From Myxococcota bacterium (GTDB lineage: Bacteria > Myxococcota_A > Bradymonadia > UBA7976 > UBA1532), in contig CAUJDF010000007.1 of NCBI GenBank assembly GCA_963169045.1, forward strand, positions 1 through 43,591: a stretch of 43,591 bases of DNA. Reading direction: 5' to 3'. Below, piece by piece: positions 23,461 through 31,879 of the stretch; position 1 is the first letter of the stretch, and every line of letters starts with the position of its first letter. The notes below the pieces were generated by a model. That model had not been told where the DNA came from and did no database searches. It worked only from the letters and a program-made list of their open reading frames with translations. The position numbers were made by a program, and so were the translations under genes.

Positions 23461-25208
23461 TGGAGGTCCTGGTCGTCAACTGCGGCAGCTCGAGCGTGAA
23501 GCTCGCGATCCTCGACGCGGAGACGGGCGCGCGGCGCGCGGCGGAGAAGGTCGAGCGGCTCGCGGGGCCCGAGGCGGTGGGCGCGGCCGTGGCCGAGGCG
23601 CTCGGCCGCCTCGACCTCGCGACCGTGGGCGCCGTCGGTCACCGCGTCGTCCACGGCGGCGAGGCCTTCGACGCGCCGGTGCGGGTCGACGACGACGTCG
23701 AGGCGCGCATCGAGACGCTCGCCGTGCTGGCGCCGCTGCACAACCCCGCCAACCTCGCCGGGATCCGGGCGGCCCGCGCCCGCCTGCCCGCGCTGCCGCA
23801 CGTCGCGGTCTTCGACACCGCGTTCCACGCCACGTTGCCGCGGCGCGCCCGGACGTACGCCATCCCGGCGGCGCTCGCCGAGAAGCACGGCCTTCGCCGG
23901 TACGGCTTCCACGGCACCAGCCACGCGTGGGTGGCGGCGCAGGCCGCCGCGTGGCTCGGCGACGACCTGGGTCACCTGCGCCTCGTCACGTGCCACCTCG
24001 GCAACGGCTGCAGCATGGCCGCCGTCGAGTACGGGCGCGCCGTCGAGACGAGCATGGGTCTCACCCCGGTCGAGGGGCTGGTGATGGGCACGCGCGCGGG
24101 CGACGTGGACGCGGGCCTGCTCGTGGAGCTCATGCGACGCGAGGGCCTCGACGCGGACGCCCTCGACCGCCTGCTCAACGAGGCGTCGGGCCTCGCCGGC
24201 CTCTCCGGCGTCGGCAACGACATGCGCGACATCGAGCGCGGCGCCGCCGAGGGCGACGAGCATTGCCGACTGGCGCTCCACGTCTTCTGCCACCGCGTCC
24301 GCAAGTACGTCGGCGCCTACGCGGCGGTGATGGGCGGCGTCGACGCGATCGTCTTCACCGCGGGCATCGGCGAGAACAGCGCCCTCGTCCGGCACCGTGT
24401 CGCCCAGCGCCTCGAGTTCCTCGGCGCGCGCCTCGACGAGGACCGCAACCGCGACGCCCGCGTCACCCCCGAGGCGCCGGTCGCCGAGATCGGCGAGCCC
24501 GGCGCGCGCGCGCGCCTGCTCGTGGTCCACACCGACGAGGCCCACGCCATCGCCCGCGCCACGGCGGCGCTCGCCGGCACGCGCGACGCGGTCGGCCCCG
24601 GCGCGATCCCGATCGCCATCTCGGCGCGGCACGTCCACCTCACCCAGGAGGCGGTGGAGGCGCTGTTCGGTCCGGGCCACACGCTGACGCCGTACAAGCC
24701 GCTGAGCCAGCCGGGACAGTACGCCTGCGTGGAGAAGGTCGACCTCGTCGGCCCGCGCGCGCGCATCGACGGCGTCCGCGTCCTCGGCCCGACGCGCCCG
24801 CGCTGTCAGGTCGAGATCGCCCGCACCGACGAGTTCGCGCTCGGCGTCGACGCCCCGGTGCGCGACTCGGGCGACGTCGGCAACAGCCCCGGCCTCACCC
24901 TCGTCGGCCCCGCCGGCCGCCTGACCCTCGCCGAGGGCCTGATCTGCGCGCGCCGGCACATCCACATGTCGCCCGCCGACGCCGCGCGCTTCGGCGTCGT
25001 GGACCGCGACGTCGTCGACGTCGCCGTCGACAGCGACGGGCGCGATCTGGTGTTCGGCGACGTGCTCGTGCGCGTCCACGAGCAGTTCGCGCTCGAGATG
25101 CACGTCGACACCGACGAGGCGAACGCCGCCGAGCTCCGCCCCGGCCACGAGGGCGTGCTCGAGCGCACGGGGGCGTCGGCGCGGCTCACGCGCCGCAAGG
25201 TCCGCTGA
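23460..25208 (+). CDS. acetate kinase fused to PduL-type phosphate acyltransferase
   Basis: Residues 1-375 are an acetate/propionate kinase: VLVVNCGSSSVKLAIL, GHRVVHGGE, LAPLHNPANL, VFDTAFHATLP, RRYGFHGTSH, HLGNGCSMAAVEYG and FTAGIGENSALVR are all in order. Residues of about 381-575 are a PduL phosphotransacylase: PIAISARHVHLTQEAVEALFG, YKPLSQPGQYA, VRVLGPTRPRCQVEIARTDE, RDSGD, CARRHIHMSPADAARFGV and EMHVDTDEANAAEL, with the metal-binding His motifs present. PduL makes acyl-phosphate from acyl-CoA and the kinase makes ATP plus acid (or the reverse), so the single 582-residue chain carries the full acyl-CoA to acetate pathway. Channelling of the acyl-phosphate is an attractive inference. No microcompartment targeting peptide or shell gene is seen. 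Confidence 0.94.
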   Translation: MEVLVVNCGSSSVKLAILDAETGARRAAEKVERLAGPEAVGAAVAEALGRLDLATVGAVGHRVVHGGEAFDAPVRVDDDVEARIETLAVLAPLHNPANLAGIRAARARLPALPHVAVFDTAFHATLPRRARTYAIPAALAEKHGLRRYGFHGTSHAWVAAQAAAWLGDDLGHLRLVTCHLGNGCSMAAVEYGRAVETSMGLTPVEGLVMGTRAGDVDAGLLVELMRREGLDADALDRLLNEASGLAGLSGVGNDMRDIERGAAEGDEHCRLALHVFCHRVRKYVGAYAAVMGGVDAIVFTAGIGENSALVRHRVAQRLEFLGARLDEDRNRDARVTPEAPVAEIGEPGARARLLVVHTDEAHAIARATAALAGTRDAVGPGAIPIAISARHVHLTQEAVEALFGPGHTLTPYKPLSQPGQYACVEKVDLVGPRARIDGVRVLGPTRPRCQVEIARTDEFALGVDAPVRDSGDVGNSPGLTLVGPAGRLTLAEGLICARRHIHMSPADAARFGVVDRDVVDVAVDSDGRDLVFGDVLVRVHEQFALEMHVDTDEANAAELRPGHEGVLERTGASARLTRRKVR

Positions 25209-25240
25209 ATCCGGCGGCGGCGGGGCGGCGTCGTCTCGGC

Positions 25241-25873
25241 ATGGCGGTGGTCGTCGATTGCCGGGAGCACGACGCGACGCTGCGCGAGGGCGCGGACCGC
25301 ATCGAGCCGCTGCGCGTCGACGGCACCGCCTACAGCTACGACCTGCGCGTGGAGTGCGCCGACGGCTCCGCCTACCGGCTCGAGCGCAAGACGTTCGGCG
25401 ACTTCGTGTGGAGCTGGCGCAAGGGCACGCTCGAGCGGCAGCTGTCGTACGTCGACGGCCTGGTTCTCGAGATGGAGGGCTTCGACGCCGAGCACCCGCT
25501 GCACCGCGCCGCGCTCAAGCACCTGAGCACCATCTCGGCGCACCTGTGGCTCGTCGTGAGCGCCGGCCCCGCGGGCACCGTGGAGCTGCTGCGCTACTTC
25601 GAGAAGCGGGGCTGCGCGCTCGACGTGCGCCCGGGCGCCGTCGCGCACCGGGCGCGTACGCCGCGCGAGGCGCTGCTCGCGACGCTGCCGCGCATCAACC
25701 CGCTGCGGATCGGCGCGGCGCTCGAGGCCCTGATCGACTGGGAGGCGCTCGTCGACGCGCTGCACCTCGAGCGCTGGACCGAGCTGCCGGCCATCGGCAA
25801 GGGCACCGTCGCGCGCGTGCGCGCCGCGCTGCTTCAGAGCAGCGCGCGCAGCGACGACGCCAGCAGCGCGTAA
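25241..25873 (+). CDS. ERCC4-type nuclease with helix-hairpin-helix C-terminus
   Basis: The 210-residue protein begins MAVVVDCREHD and has YRLERKTFGDFVWSW (residues 46-60). The pattern V.DxRE ... ERKxxxD is the catalytic core of ERCC4/XPF-type nucleases. The C-terminal portion (LERWTELPAIGKGTVARVRAAL) looks like a single HhH DNA-binding motif. Eukaryotic and archaeal XPF/Mus81 cut branched or flap DNA (established knowledge); short bacterial versions are little studied, so the substrate is unknown. The 3' end overlaps the convergent PLP-enzyme gene by 40 bp. It lies 33 bp after the AckA-PduL fusion. Confidence 0.82.
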   Translation: MAVVVDCREHDATLREGADRIEPLRVDGTAYSYDLRVECADGSAYRLERKTFGDFVWSWRKGTLERQLSYVDGLVLEMEGFDAEHPLHRAALKHLSTISAHLWLVVSAGPAGTVELLRYFEKRGCALDVRPGAVAHRARTPREALLATLPRINPLRIGAALEALIDWEALVDALHLERWTELPAIGKGTVARVRAALLQSSARSDDASSA

Positions 25874-27009
25874 TCCTCGGGGGCGTTGTAGAGCTGGGCC
25901 GAGATGCGGACGAGGCGGCGCGGCGGCGCCGGCCACGGCACCACCGGCACCTCGACGCCGTACCGCTCGAGCAGCGCCGTCTGCAGCGCATCGACGTAGA
26001 GGAACGACGCCGGCGGCGTCGGACCGCCGTCGGGCAGCGGCACCGCGGCCAGCGATCCGACGAGGTCGTCGGGGCACGGCGGCGCGACCCCGAGCGCCTC
26101 GCACAGCATGCGACGGCCCTCGAGCGCGAGCGCGCGGTTGCGCGTCCGGATCGCGTCCCAACCGCCGCCGATCGCCGCCATGTGCCGCAGCGCGGCCGGC
26201 ACGCACAGCCACGCCGTGGAGTCGCAGGTGCCCGTCCAGTCGAAGCTCACCTGGTAGCGCGAGCGCCCCGGCACGGGAAAACGCCAGCCGTGGCTGATCG
26301 CCAACGGGGCGGTTTCATTGCGTTTGTCGGCGCGCGTGTACAGGAAGCCGGCGCCCTTCGGCGCGCACGTCCACTTGTGGAAGTTGCCGGTGTACCAGGC
26401 GGCGCCGATCGCGCGCACGTCGAGCGGCAGCATGCCGGGGGCGTGGGCGCCGTCGACGAGCGTCTCGACGCCGCGCTCGGCCAGCGCCGCGACGAGGCGC
26501 CCGATCGGGAAGACGAGGCCGGTGGGGCTCGTGACGTGGTCGACGAGCGCGAGGCGCGTGCGCGGCGTGACCGCCGCGAGCAACGACGCCACGACGTCGT
26601 CGGCGCTCGCCAGCGGCCAGGGCACGCGGGCGACGACGACGCGCGCGCCGCTCCGCTCCGCGACGTACTCGAGCGCGTTCTTGCACGCGCCGTAGCCGTG
26701 GTCGTGGAACAGCAGCTCGTCACCCGCCTCGAGCGACAGGTGCCGCAGCACCGCGCTGACCGCGGACGTCGCGTTGGGGACGAACACGAAGCCCTCGGGA
26801 TCGGCGCCGACGAACGCCGCCGCCTCCGCCCGTGCCGCGTCGAGCCGGCCGAACAGCTCGCGCGCGAGGAAGCGCACCGGCTGCCGCTCGAGCTCGTCCT
26901 GCAGCGCCCGCTGCGCGTCGAGCACGGCGCGCGGCGTCGCCCCGAACGAGCCGTGGTTCAGGAACGTGATCCCGGGGTCGAGCCCCCATCCGGCGATGCG
27001 CGTGAACAT
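25834..27009 (-). CDS. class V aminotransferase-fold PLP enzyme (isopenicillin-N epimerase-like)
   Basis: 391 residues. FLNHGSFGATPRAVLDAQ (16-33) and FVPNATSAVSAVLRHL (76-91) are hallmarks of the isopenicillin-N epimerase/cysteine desulfurase-like branch. LVDHVTSPTGLVFPI (155-169), LVDGAHAPGMLPLDV (184-198, PLP Asp186) and GNFHKWTCAPKGAGFLY (208-224, catalytic Lys212) complete the PLP site. In this branch the substrate may be an amino acid lyase, epimerase or desulfurase reaction; ergothioneine-type C-S lyases (EgtE) are also relatives. No ergothioneine or beta-lactam genes are nearby, so the reaction is not assigned. Convergent overlap of 40 bp with the nuclease gene. Confidence 0.9.
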   Translation of the reverse strand: MFTRIAGWGLDPGITFLNHGSFGATPRAVLDAQRALQDELERQPVRFLARELFGRLDAARAEAAAFVGADPEGFVFVPNATSAVSAVLRHLSLEAGDELLFHDHGYGACKNALEYVAERSGARVVVARVPWPLASADDVVASLLAAVTPRTRLALVDHVTSPTGLVFPIGRLVAALAERGVETLVDGAHAPGMLPLDVRAIGAAWYTGNFHKWTCAPKGAGFLYTRADKRNETAPLAISHGWRFPVPGRSRYQVSFDWTGTCDSTAWLCVPAALRHMAAIGGGWDAIRTRNRALALEGRRMLCEALGVAPPCPDDLVGSLAAVPLPDGGPTPPASFLYVDALQTALLERYGVEVPVVPWPAPPRRLVRISAQLYNAPEDYALLASSLRALL

Positions 27010-27107
27010 GCGGCGATCATGCGCGCGAAATAGGTGTCGCGCGAGCCCGTGTTCCCGAGACGGATCGCGAGATCCACAGGCACGGAACCACGACCAGGAG
27101 GTGACAC

Positions 27108-27368
27108 ATGCGTACGCGCCTGTTCTTCGCTTCCCTGCTTTGGGCCGCCGTCCTGAGCGGCGGTGTCGCGTCCGCTTCGGCCGAGAAGGCCGGCGGCCCC
27201 GTCTCGGCGCTGCAGAAGCTCATCGGCGAGTGGCGCGAGAAGCTGCGCGCCCAGGCGCAGCCCACGTCGACCGGCGGCGGCCTGGCGACGCGGACGCCGG
27301 CGGCGTCCCAGCCGCCGGCGGGCCTCGGCGCGCCCGCCCCCACCGAGGCGCGCAAGACCGCGCAGTGA
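27108..27368 (+). CDS. small secreted protein, unknown function
   Basis: 86 residues with a signal peptide (MRTRLFFASLLWAAVLSGGVASA) and a short mature chain, EKAGGPVSALQKLIGEWREKL followed by a Pro/Thr/Ala-rich tail. One amphipathic helix is visible. The start is well supported by a strong Shine-Dalgarno (AGGAGG, 5-6 bases before ATG) and the gene is followed by a strong intrinsic terminator, so it is probably an expressed monocistronic gene. The divergent gene is the PLP enzyme; a GGATC-GCGA-GATCC palindrome (27062-27075) lies in the 98-bp promoter gap. No family recognised. Confidence 0.7.
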   Translation: MRTRLFFASLLWAAVLSGGVASASAEKAGGPVSALQKLIGEWREKLRAQAQPTSTGGGLATRTPAASQPPAGLGAPAPTEARKTAQ

Positions 27369-27377
27369 CTCGAAACG

Positions 27378-27430
27378 TCCGCCGGGTCGCGGGGTGACTG
27401 GACCCCGCTCCGCGGCCCGGCGGATTTCCT
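27378..27430 (+). terminator. intrinsic terminator after the small secreted protein gene
   Basis: TCCGCCGGG (27378-27386) pairs perfectly with CCCGGCGGA (27416-27424); inside, GCGGGGT (27389-27395) pairs with ACCCCGC (27402-27408). A T-rich TTTCCTTCCTT tract follows. It is the best terminator in the window and probably also serves the convergent DUF5995 gene. Confidence 0.8.
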
Positions 27431-27444
27431 TCCTTCGCGGGCGA

Positions 27445-28221
27445 TCAGTTCGCGTTCGGGTCGTGCTTGATGGCGTAGAGCCGGTCGATGATCTTCGGCA
27501 CGTCGTCGCTCTCGAGGTGCGTGACGAGCTTGATCGCGTAGCGGACCTGGCCGCCGGGGGCGCGGATGAGCTCCGCCAGCGAGTGCACGCGCTTGTCGAT
27601 GTAGCGCAGGGCCGCGGGGCGCGCCGCCGGATCGAGGTGCGCGAGCAGCTCGGCCACGTCCCATGCCTCCTTGCGCGCGTTGCGGATGCTGAAGTTCACG
27701 ATCGCCTCGTCGGCGTCGAGCCCGATCACGTCGAGCGCGCGGAAGCACGGCGAGAGGTCGCCGATGGCGTCCTGCATCGTGTCGACGAGATCCTCGAGCA
27801 GGTCGTTGATGCGCTCGAAGTCGTCGCGCAGCGCCTGCAGCTCGGCGCCGGGCGCCACGTCGGCGGCGGCGATGCCGAGGTCGTGGTTGATGTGCGCGTT
27901 CATGCCGAGGAGCAGGTGCTGTACCACGAGCAGGCCGCGCTCCTCGGCGGCGGCGAACGCGACGCGCCAGGCCTTGGGCAGGCGCTCGCCCTTCTCGTAG
28001 GCCTCGAGCGCCGCGAAGAAGAGGTTGGCGAACGCGGTGTCGAACCGGTTCATCCGCTCGCCGTCGTCGTAGCGGCCCTCGCGGATGCCGCGCGCCACCT
28101 CGACGGTGACCGCGCGGTACATGGCGGTGAAGTACCCGACACGACTGCGCTTTCTCCGCGCGTCGTCGATGAGGTCGTCCATGATCGAGACGACCTCGTC
28201 GATGGAACGGGCTTGTCGCAT
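27445..28221 (-). CDS. DUF5995 family protein
   Basis: 258 residues, all helical, cytoplasmic, no signal. Landmarks are IDEVVSIMDDLIDDARRK, GYFTAMYRAVT, GIREGRYDDGERMNRFDTAFANLFFAALEAYE, HLLLGMNAHINHDLGIA and VNFSIRNARKEAWDVAELL. The invariant HINHDL and NARxEAW motifs recall metal-dependent helical-bundle enzymes, and match DUF5995 proteins as I know them. The function is not established; the acidic/His motifs could bind a metal. The 100-bp divergent gap to the kinase gene probably holds both promoters. Confidence 0.83.
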   Translation of the reverse strand: MRQARSIDEVVSIMDDLIDDARRKRSRVGYFTAMYRAVTVEVARGIREGRYDDGERMNRFDTAFANLFFAALEAYEKGERLPKAWRVAFAAAEERGLLVVQHLLLGMNAHINHDLGIAAADVAPGAELQALRDDFERINDLLEDLVDTMQDAIGDLSPCFRALDVIGLDADEAIVNFSIRNARKEAWDVAELLAHLDPAARPAALRYIDKRVHSLAELIRAPGGQVRYAIKLVTHLESDDVPKIIDRLYAIKHDPNAN

Positions 28222-28321
28222 CCGGAGCCTCCGGTCGGGGTGACGGGCGACGATCGCACCGGCGCCGCCGGGGTGTCCAGCGGTTGCGCGCGGGGCCGCC
28301 GCCGGGCGAGAGTGCGGCCGC

Positions 28322-29608
28322 ATGATCTGCGCCGCCTGCGGAGAGACGACCGCCGACCCGACCACCTGCGCCGCGTGCGGGACCGATCCGCGCCTCGACG
28401 GGCGGTACGCGCTCGAGGCCGTCGTCGGGCGCGGCGCCACCGGCGTCACGTACCGCGCCACGCGCCTGCTCGACGGGGCCGCGGTCGCGGTGAAGGAGAT
28501 GGCGCTCCGCCACGCCGACCCCGACCACCGGCGCCTCGTCGACCGCGAGGTGCAGGTGCTCCGCCAGCTCTCGCACCCGCAGATCCCGAGGTACCTCGAG
28601 CACTTCGACGCCGGCGTCGGGCGCCACCGCCACCTCTGTCTCGTCTCGGAGTTCGTCGACGGCCGCACCCTGCACGACGAGCTGCGCGACCGCCGCTACA
28701 CCGAGGGCGAGGTGCTCGCCATCGTGCGCGAGGTGCTCGGCATCCTCATCTATCTGCAGGACCTGCGGCCGCCCGTCATCCACCGCGACATCAAGCCGGG
28801 CAACCTGATGCGGCGCGCCGCCGACGGGCGCCTCGTCCTGATCGACTTCGGCAGCGTGCGCGACGCCGTCGAGGACACGATCGGCGGGCGCACCATCGCC
28901 GGCACCTTCGGCTACATGGCGCCCGAGCAGTTCCGCGGCGAGGCGAAGCCGGCGACGGACCTGTACGCGGTCGGCGTCCTGGCGCTGGTGCTGCTGACGC
29001 GCCGCGAGCCGGACGCGCTGCTCGAGTCCGGCGATTCTGGGGCGTGGCGGCGCAAGGTGGTGTGCGCGCCGGCGACGCTGGCGTTCCTCGAGGCGCTGTT
29101 GGCGCCCGACGCCGACGACCGCCCCGCGGACGCGCGCGCCGCGCTGGCGCTGCTCGACGCGCCGCCCGCGCCCGCGGTCGCCGAGCCGCCGGCGCGTCCG
29201 TTCATCCCCGCCCGCCGGCGCAAGGGCCTCCGCCTCATCTCGCTGCTCGGCCCGCTCGCCTTCGCCTCGCTCTTCGTCACGCCCGTCTGCAGCGCCGGCA
29301 TCGGCAGGCTCGCCGGCTACAACGAGCCGGCCTTCGCGAAGCTGCGCGAGTGCCCGCTTGCGGTGGAGCTCCTCGGCGACGGCATCGGCTTCGCGACGTT
29401 CGGCTGCGCCACGGGCAGCGCGGAGGGGGGCGGCGGCGGGTGCGACGCGGACTGGAGCTACCCGGTGAGCGGCTCGCGCGACCGCGGCACCTACTACTTC
29501 AACGCCCGCCAGCGCGGCGGCCGCGCCTGGCAGGTGGCCGGCGTGCTCGAGGTCGGCGACCGCCGCGTCGACGTGGGCGCGTGCCGCGAGATGTCGCCCG
29601 ACGAGTGA
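28322..29608 (+). CDS. transmembrane Ser/Thr kinase with zinc ribbon and Coa1-like outer domain
   Basis: The N-terminus is a Cys4 zinc ribbon (C3-x2-C6 and C16-x2-C19). The kinase domain (about 28-282) has VGRGATGVTYRA, catalytic Lys58, alpha-C Glu76, HRDIKPGN (154-161), DFG (175-177) and GTFGYMAPEQF, so it should be active. A TM helix lies at about 302-324. The outer part, about 330-418, has the pattern LGDGIGFATFG ... YPVSGSRDRGTYYFNA ... WQVAGVLEVGDRRVDV, matching Coa1/Tim21-like domains found in cytochrome oxidase assembly factors and in some bacterial lipoproteins. This would be an extracytoplasmic sensor; its ligand is unknown. Transcribed alone, 62 bp before the metalloprotease gene. 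Confidence 0.92.
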   Translation: MICAACGETTADPTTCAACGTDPRLDGRYALEAVVGRGATGVTYRATRLLDGAAVAVKEMALRHADPDHRRLVDREVQVLRQLSHPQIPRYLEHFDAGVGRHRHLCLVSEFVDGRTLHDELRDRRYTEGEVLAIVREVLGILIYLQDLRPPVIHRDIKPGNLMRRAADGRLVLIDFGSVRDAVEDTIGGRTIAGTFGYMAPEQFRGEAKPATDLYAVGVLALVLLTRREPDALLESGDSGAWRRKVVCAPATLAFLEALLAPDADDRPADARAALALLDAPPAPAVAEPPARPFIPARRRKGLRLISLLGPLAFASLFVTPVCSAGIGRLAGYNEPAFAKLRECPLAVELLGDGIGFATFGCATGSAEGGGGGCDADWSYPVSGSRDRGTYYFNARQRGGRAWQVAGVLEVGDRRVDVGACREMSPDE

Positions 29609-29670
29609 AATCCGTGTCGTGACCCCGCCGGGTGCGTCGCCTCCCCCACAGCACCGAGGGAGGACGCCCC

Positions 29671-31845
29671 ATGCATCGCAAGCTCTTCGCCGCCGTGACG
29701 CTGCTCGCGGCCCCCGCCGCCGCCGAGACGTTCGACATCCGCGCCCGCATCTTCTGCCCGCCGAACGACGCGTACTGCAGCCAGAACAACTTCGCGCAGC
29801 TGCGGGACGACTGGCGCCGGCAGGTGGCCGAGATCAATCTGGAATTCCGACCGACGGGCTACTCGTTCCGGCCGCTCGACCCCATCGTCACCGTCGACGC
29901 GCGCCTCGCCGGCCTGACGAACACGTCGGGCACCTCGGCGACCGGCGACGACAACGCCGCCATCGTGTCGGACCTGCTGGACGTCGCCGACGACGCGCCG
30001 GGCGAGATCACGCTGCTGCTCGTGGGCGACCCCGACAAGTGCTGGAACGGCGTCCCGTGCCCCGGCAGCGACCTCGGCTTCGACGGCGACGACGTCGTGT
30101 TCTGCGGGCTGCCGCGCGGCGACTCGGGGCGCACGTACGCCCACGAGCTCGGCCACTTCTGGTGCCTGCGCCACACGTTCTCGGGCGCCGACGGCATGTA
30201 CGTCACCGAAGCGGACCACGACTACGACGCCGACGTGTGCCCCGAGCTCGGCGTGCTCGTCGACGACACGCCGCCCGACCCGCTCCGGCGCGAGCGGGGC
30301 GAGCGGGTCGGCGATGCCATCCCCGAATGGCACGACTACTGCGACGCCACCCAGAACACCGGCGTGGACGCCGGCAGCCCGCACGCGTCCATGTGCGACG
30401 TGACCTGCTACCGGCGCCTCGGCGGGGTGGACGTCGAGCTCACCCAGTACGCGCCGATGACCGAGAACGCGATGAGCTACTACGACTCGGGCGAGTGCCG
30501 CGGTCCGTTCGTGGTCGGCGGCGAGCGCTTCGAGGCCTTCACCGAGGCGCAGGCCGACGTGGTGCACGCGTGCCGCGAGCTCATCCCGTTGCGCGCTTCG
30601 CTCGTCGACGTGTGCGCGAACCGCGGCGGCGACACCGACCACGACGGCTGGTGCGATCTCGACGACGTCTGCCTGTTCGTCCCGAACACCGACCTCGCGA
30701 ACGCCGACGGCGACGCCTTCCCCGACGCCTGCGACCTGTGCCCCTTCACCGCCGCGGTCTCCAACACCGACCTCGACGGCGACGGGCAGGGCGACGCCTG
30801 CGACGCCGACGACGACAACGACGGCTGCACCGACGGCACCGACCAGAACCCGACGCAGGCCTCCGTCCCCGTCGGCTCGTTCCGGCGTCCGCTCTGCAAT
30901 CCCGAATACCAGATCCGCTACGGCTTCCAGGGGGACGACACCGACGGCGACGGCCGCCGCAACTGCACCGACACGGACGACGACAACGACGGCATCTCCG
31001 ACGGGTCGGACACCTGCCCGCTGCAGGCCGGCACCGGCTGCCACACCCTCGGCGCGCCGTGCGGCGAGCAGTCGCCGTTCGCGCGCTTCCAGTGCCGCCT
31101 CGGCGGCTGCAACGAGCTGCTCGTGCGCCTCGTCGACGCCGTCAACCCGGATCCGACCCGCGCGGTCGTCTTCGAGAAGTTCAGCATCGTCAACGAGGTG
31201 CTGTACGTGACGCCGCTCGCCGGCAAGACGCTCTCCGAGACGGCGATGCACGCGCTGTCGGCGCCGGCGCTGCCGAGCCGGCTCGGGCGCAACGTGGCCG
31301 TGGAGCTGATGAGCAAGCGCACCGGCGCGCGCGTGGCGCGGCTGTTCACCTTCGAACCGGACGACGCCGGCCTGGGCGACGTGCGCAGCGGCCGGATGCT
31401 CGCGCTCTTCCCGCCCGCGGGCGGCGCCGCGGCGCGCATCGCGGGCGTGTGGAGCGAGGGCGCCGCGCCCGGCCGCGTCCCCGCCGACGCCGAGGCGGAC
31501 CGCGTCCCCGACTTCGCTGACAACTGCACCGGCGCCGCCAACGCGCGCCAGACCGACACCGATCGCGACGGCTTCGGCGACGCCTGCGACCCCGACTTCG
31601 ACCAGGACCACCGCGTCGAGCGCTTCGAGGTGCAGCGCGTCGAGCAGTGCGCCGGCGTCGACCTCGTCCGCCCGCTCGCGCTCGACGACGACACGATCCT
31701 CACGCGCACCGACAAGCTGCTGCTGACGCGCCGCGCGACCTGCGAAGGCACCGACCTGAACGGCGACCGCCGCGTCGACGCGGTCGACGCCCGCATCGCC
31801 CGCGGGCTGCTCGACCGGCGCCCCGGCCCCTCGGCCTTCCGTTGA
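29671..31845 (+). CDS. secreted M43-like zinc metalloprotease with TSP3 repeats and dockerin-like end
   Basis: The signal peptide is residues 1-18. HELGHFWCLRH (158-168) is the HExxHxxxLxH zinc site, with Glu159 catalytic, and ENAMSYYDSG further on provides the Met-turn; this is the M43 (pappalysin/cytophagalysin) pattern. From about 325 come calcium-binding thrombospondin type 3-like repeats (DTDHDGWCDLDD, NTDLDGDGQGDACD, DDDNDGISDGSD, TDTDRDGFGDACD). The end, GTDLNGDRRVDAVDARIARGLL, looks like half a dockerin (DLNGD) but without a cohesin in view. It is a secreted protease stabilised by calcium, used to degrade external protein, as expected of predatory or saprophytic bacteria. The substrate is unknown. 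Confidence 0.9.
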   Translation: MHRKLFAAVTLLAAPAAAETFDIRARIFCPPNDAYCSQNNFAQLRDDWRRQVAEINLEFRPTGYSFRPLDPIVTVDARLAGLTNTSGTSATGDDNAAIVSDLLDVADDAPGEITLLLVGDPDKCWNGVPCPGSDLGFDGDDVVFCGLPRGDSGRTYAHELGHFWCLRHTFSGADGMYVTEADHDYDADVCPELGVLVDDTPPDPLRRERGERVGDAIPEWHDYCDATQNTGVDAGSPHASMCDVTCYRRLGGVDVELTQYAPMTENAMSYYDSGECRGPFVVGGERFEAFTEAQADVVHACRELIPLRASLVDVCANRGGDTDHDGWCDLDDVCLFVPNTDLANADGDAFPDACDLCPFTAAVSNTDLDGDGQGDACDADDDNDGCTDGTDQNPTQASVPVGSFRRPLCNPEYQIRYGFQGDDTDGDGRRNCTDTDDDNDGISDGSDTCPLQAGTGCHTLGAPCGEQSPFARFQCRLGGCNELLVRLVDAVNPDPTRAVVFEKFSIVNEVLYVTPLAGKTLSETAMHALSAPALPSRLGRNVAVELMSKRTGARVARLFTFEPDDAGLGDVRSGRMLALFPPAGGAAARIAGVWSEGAAPGRVPADAEADRVPDFADNCTGAANARQTDTDRDGFGDACDPDFDQDHRVERFEVQRVEQCAGVDLVRPLALDDDTILTRTDKLLLTRRATCEGTDLNGDRRVDAVDARIARGLLDRRPGPSAFR

Positions 31846-31879
31846 CGCATTCGGTGGCCTGCCTTAGCGTCGCCGCCCG

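Noticed and set aside
23460-25208. Microcompartment association of PduL
   Set aside because: No shell-protein or diol/ethanolamine genes and no encapsulation peptide are visible in the window.
30601-31845. Cellulosome role from the dockerin-like end
   Set aside because: Only one half-repeat is clear and no cohesin gene is present.
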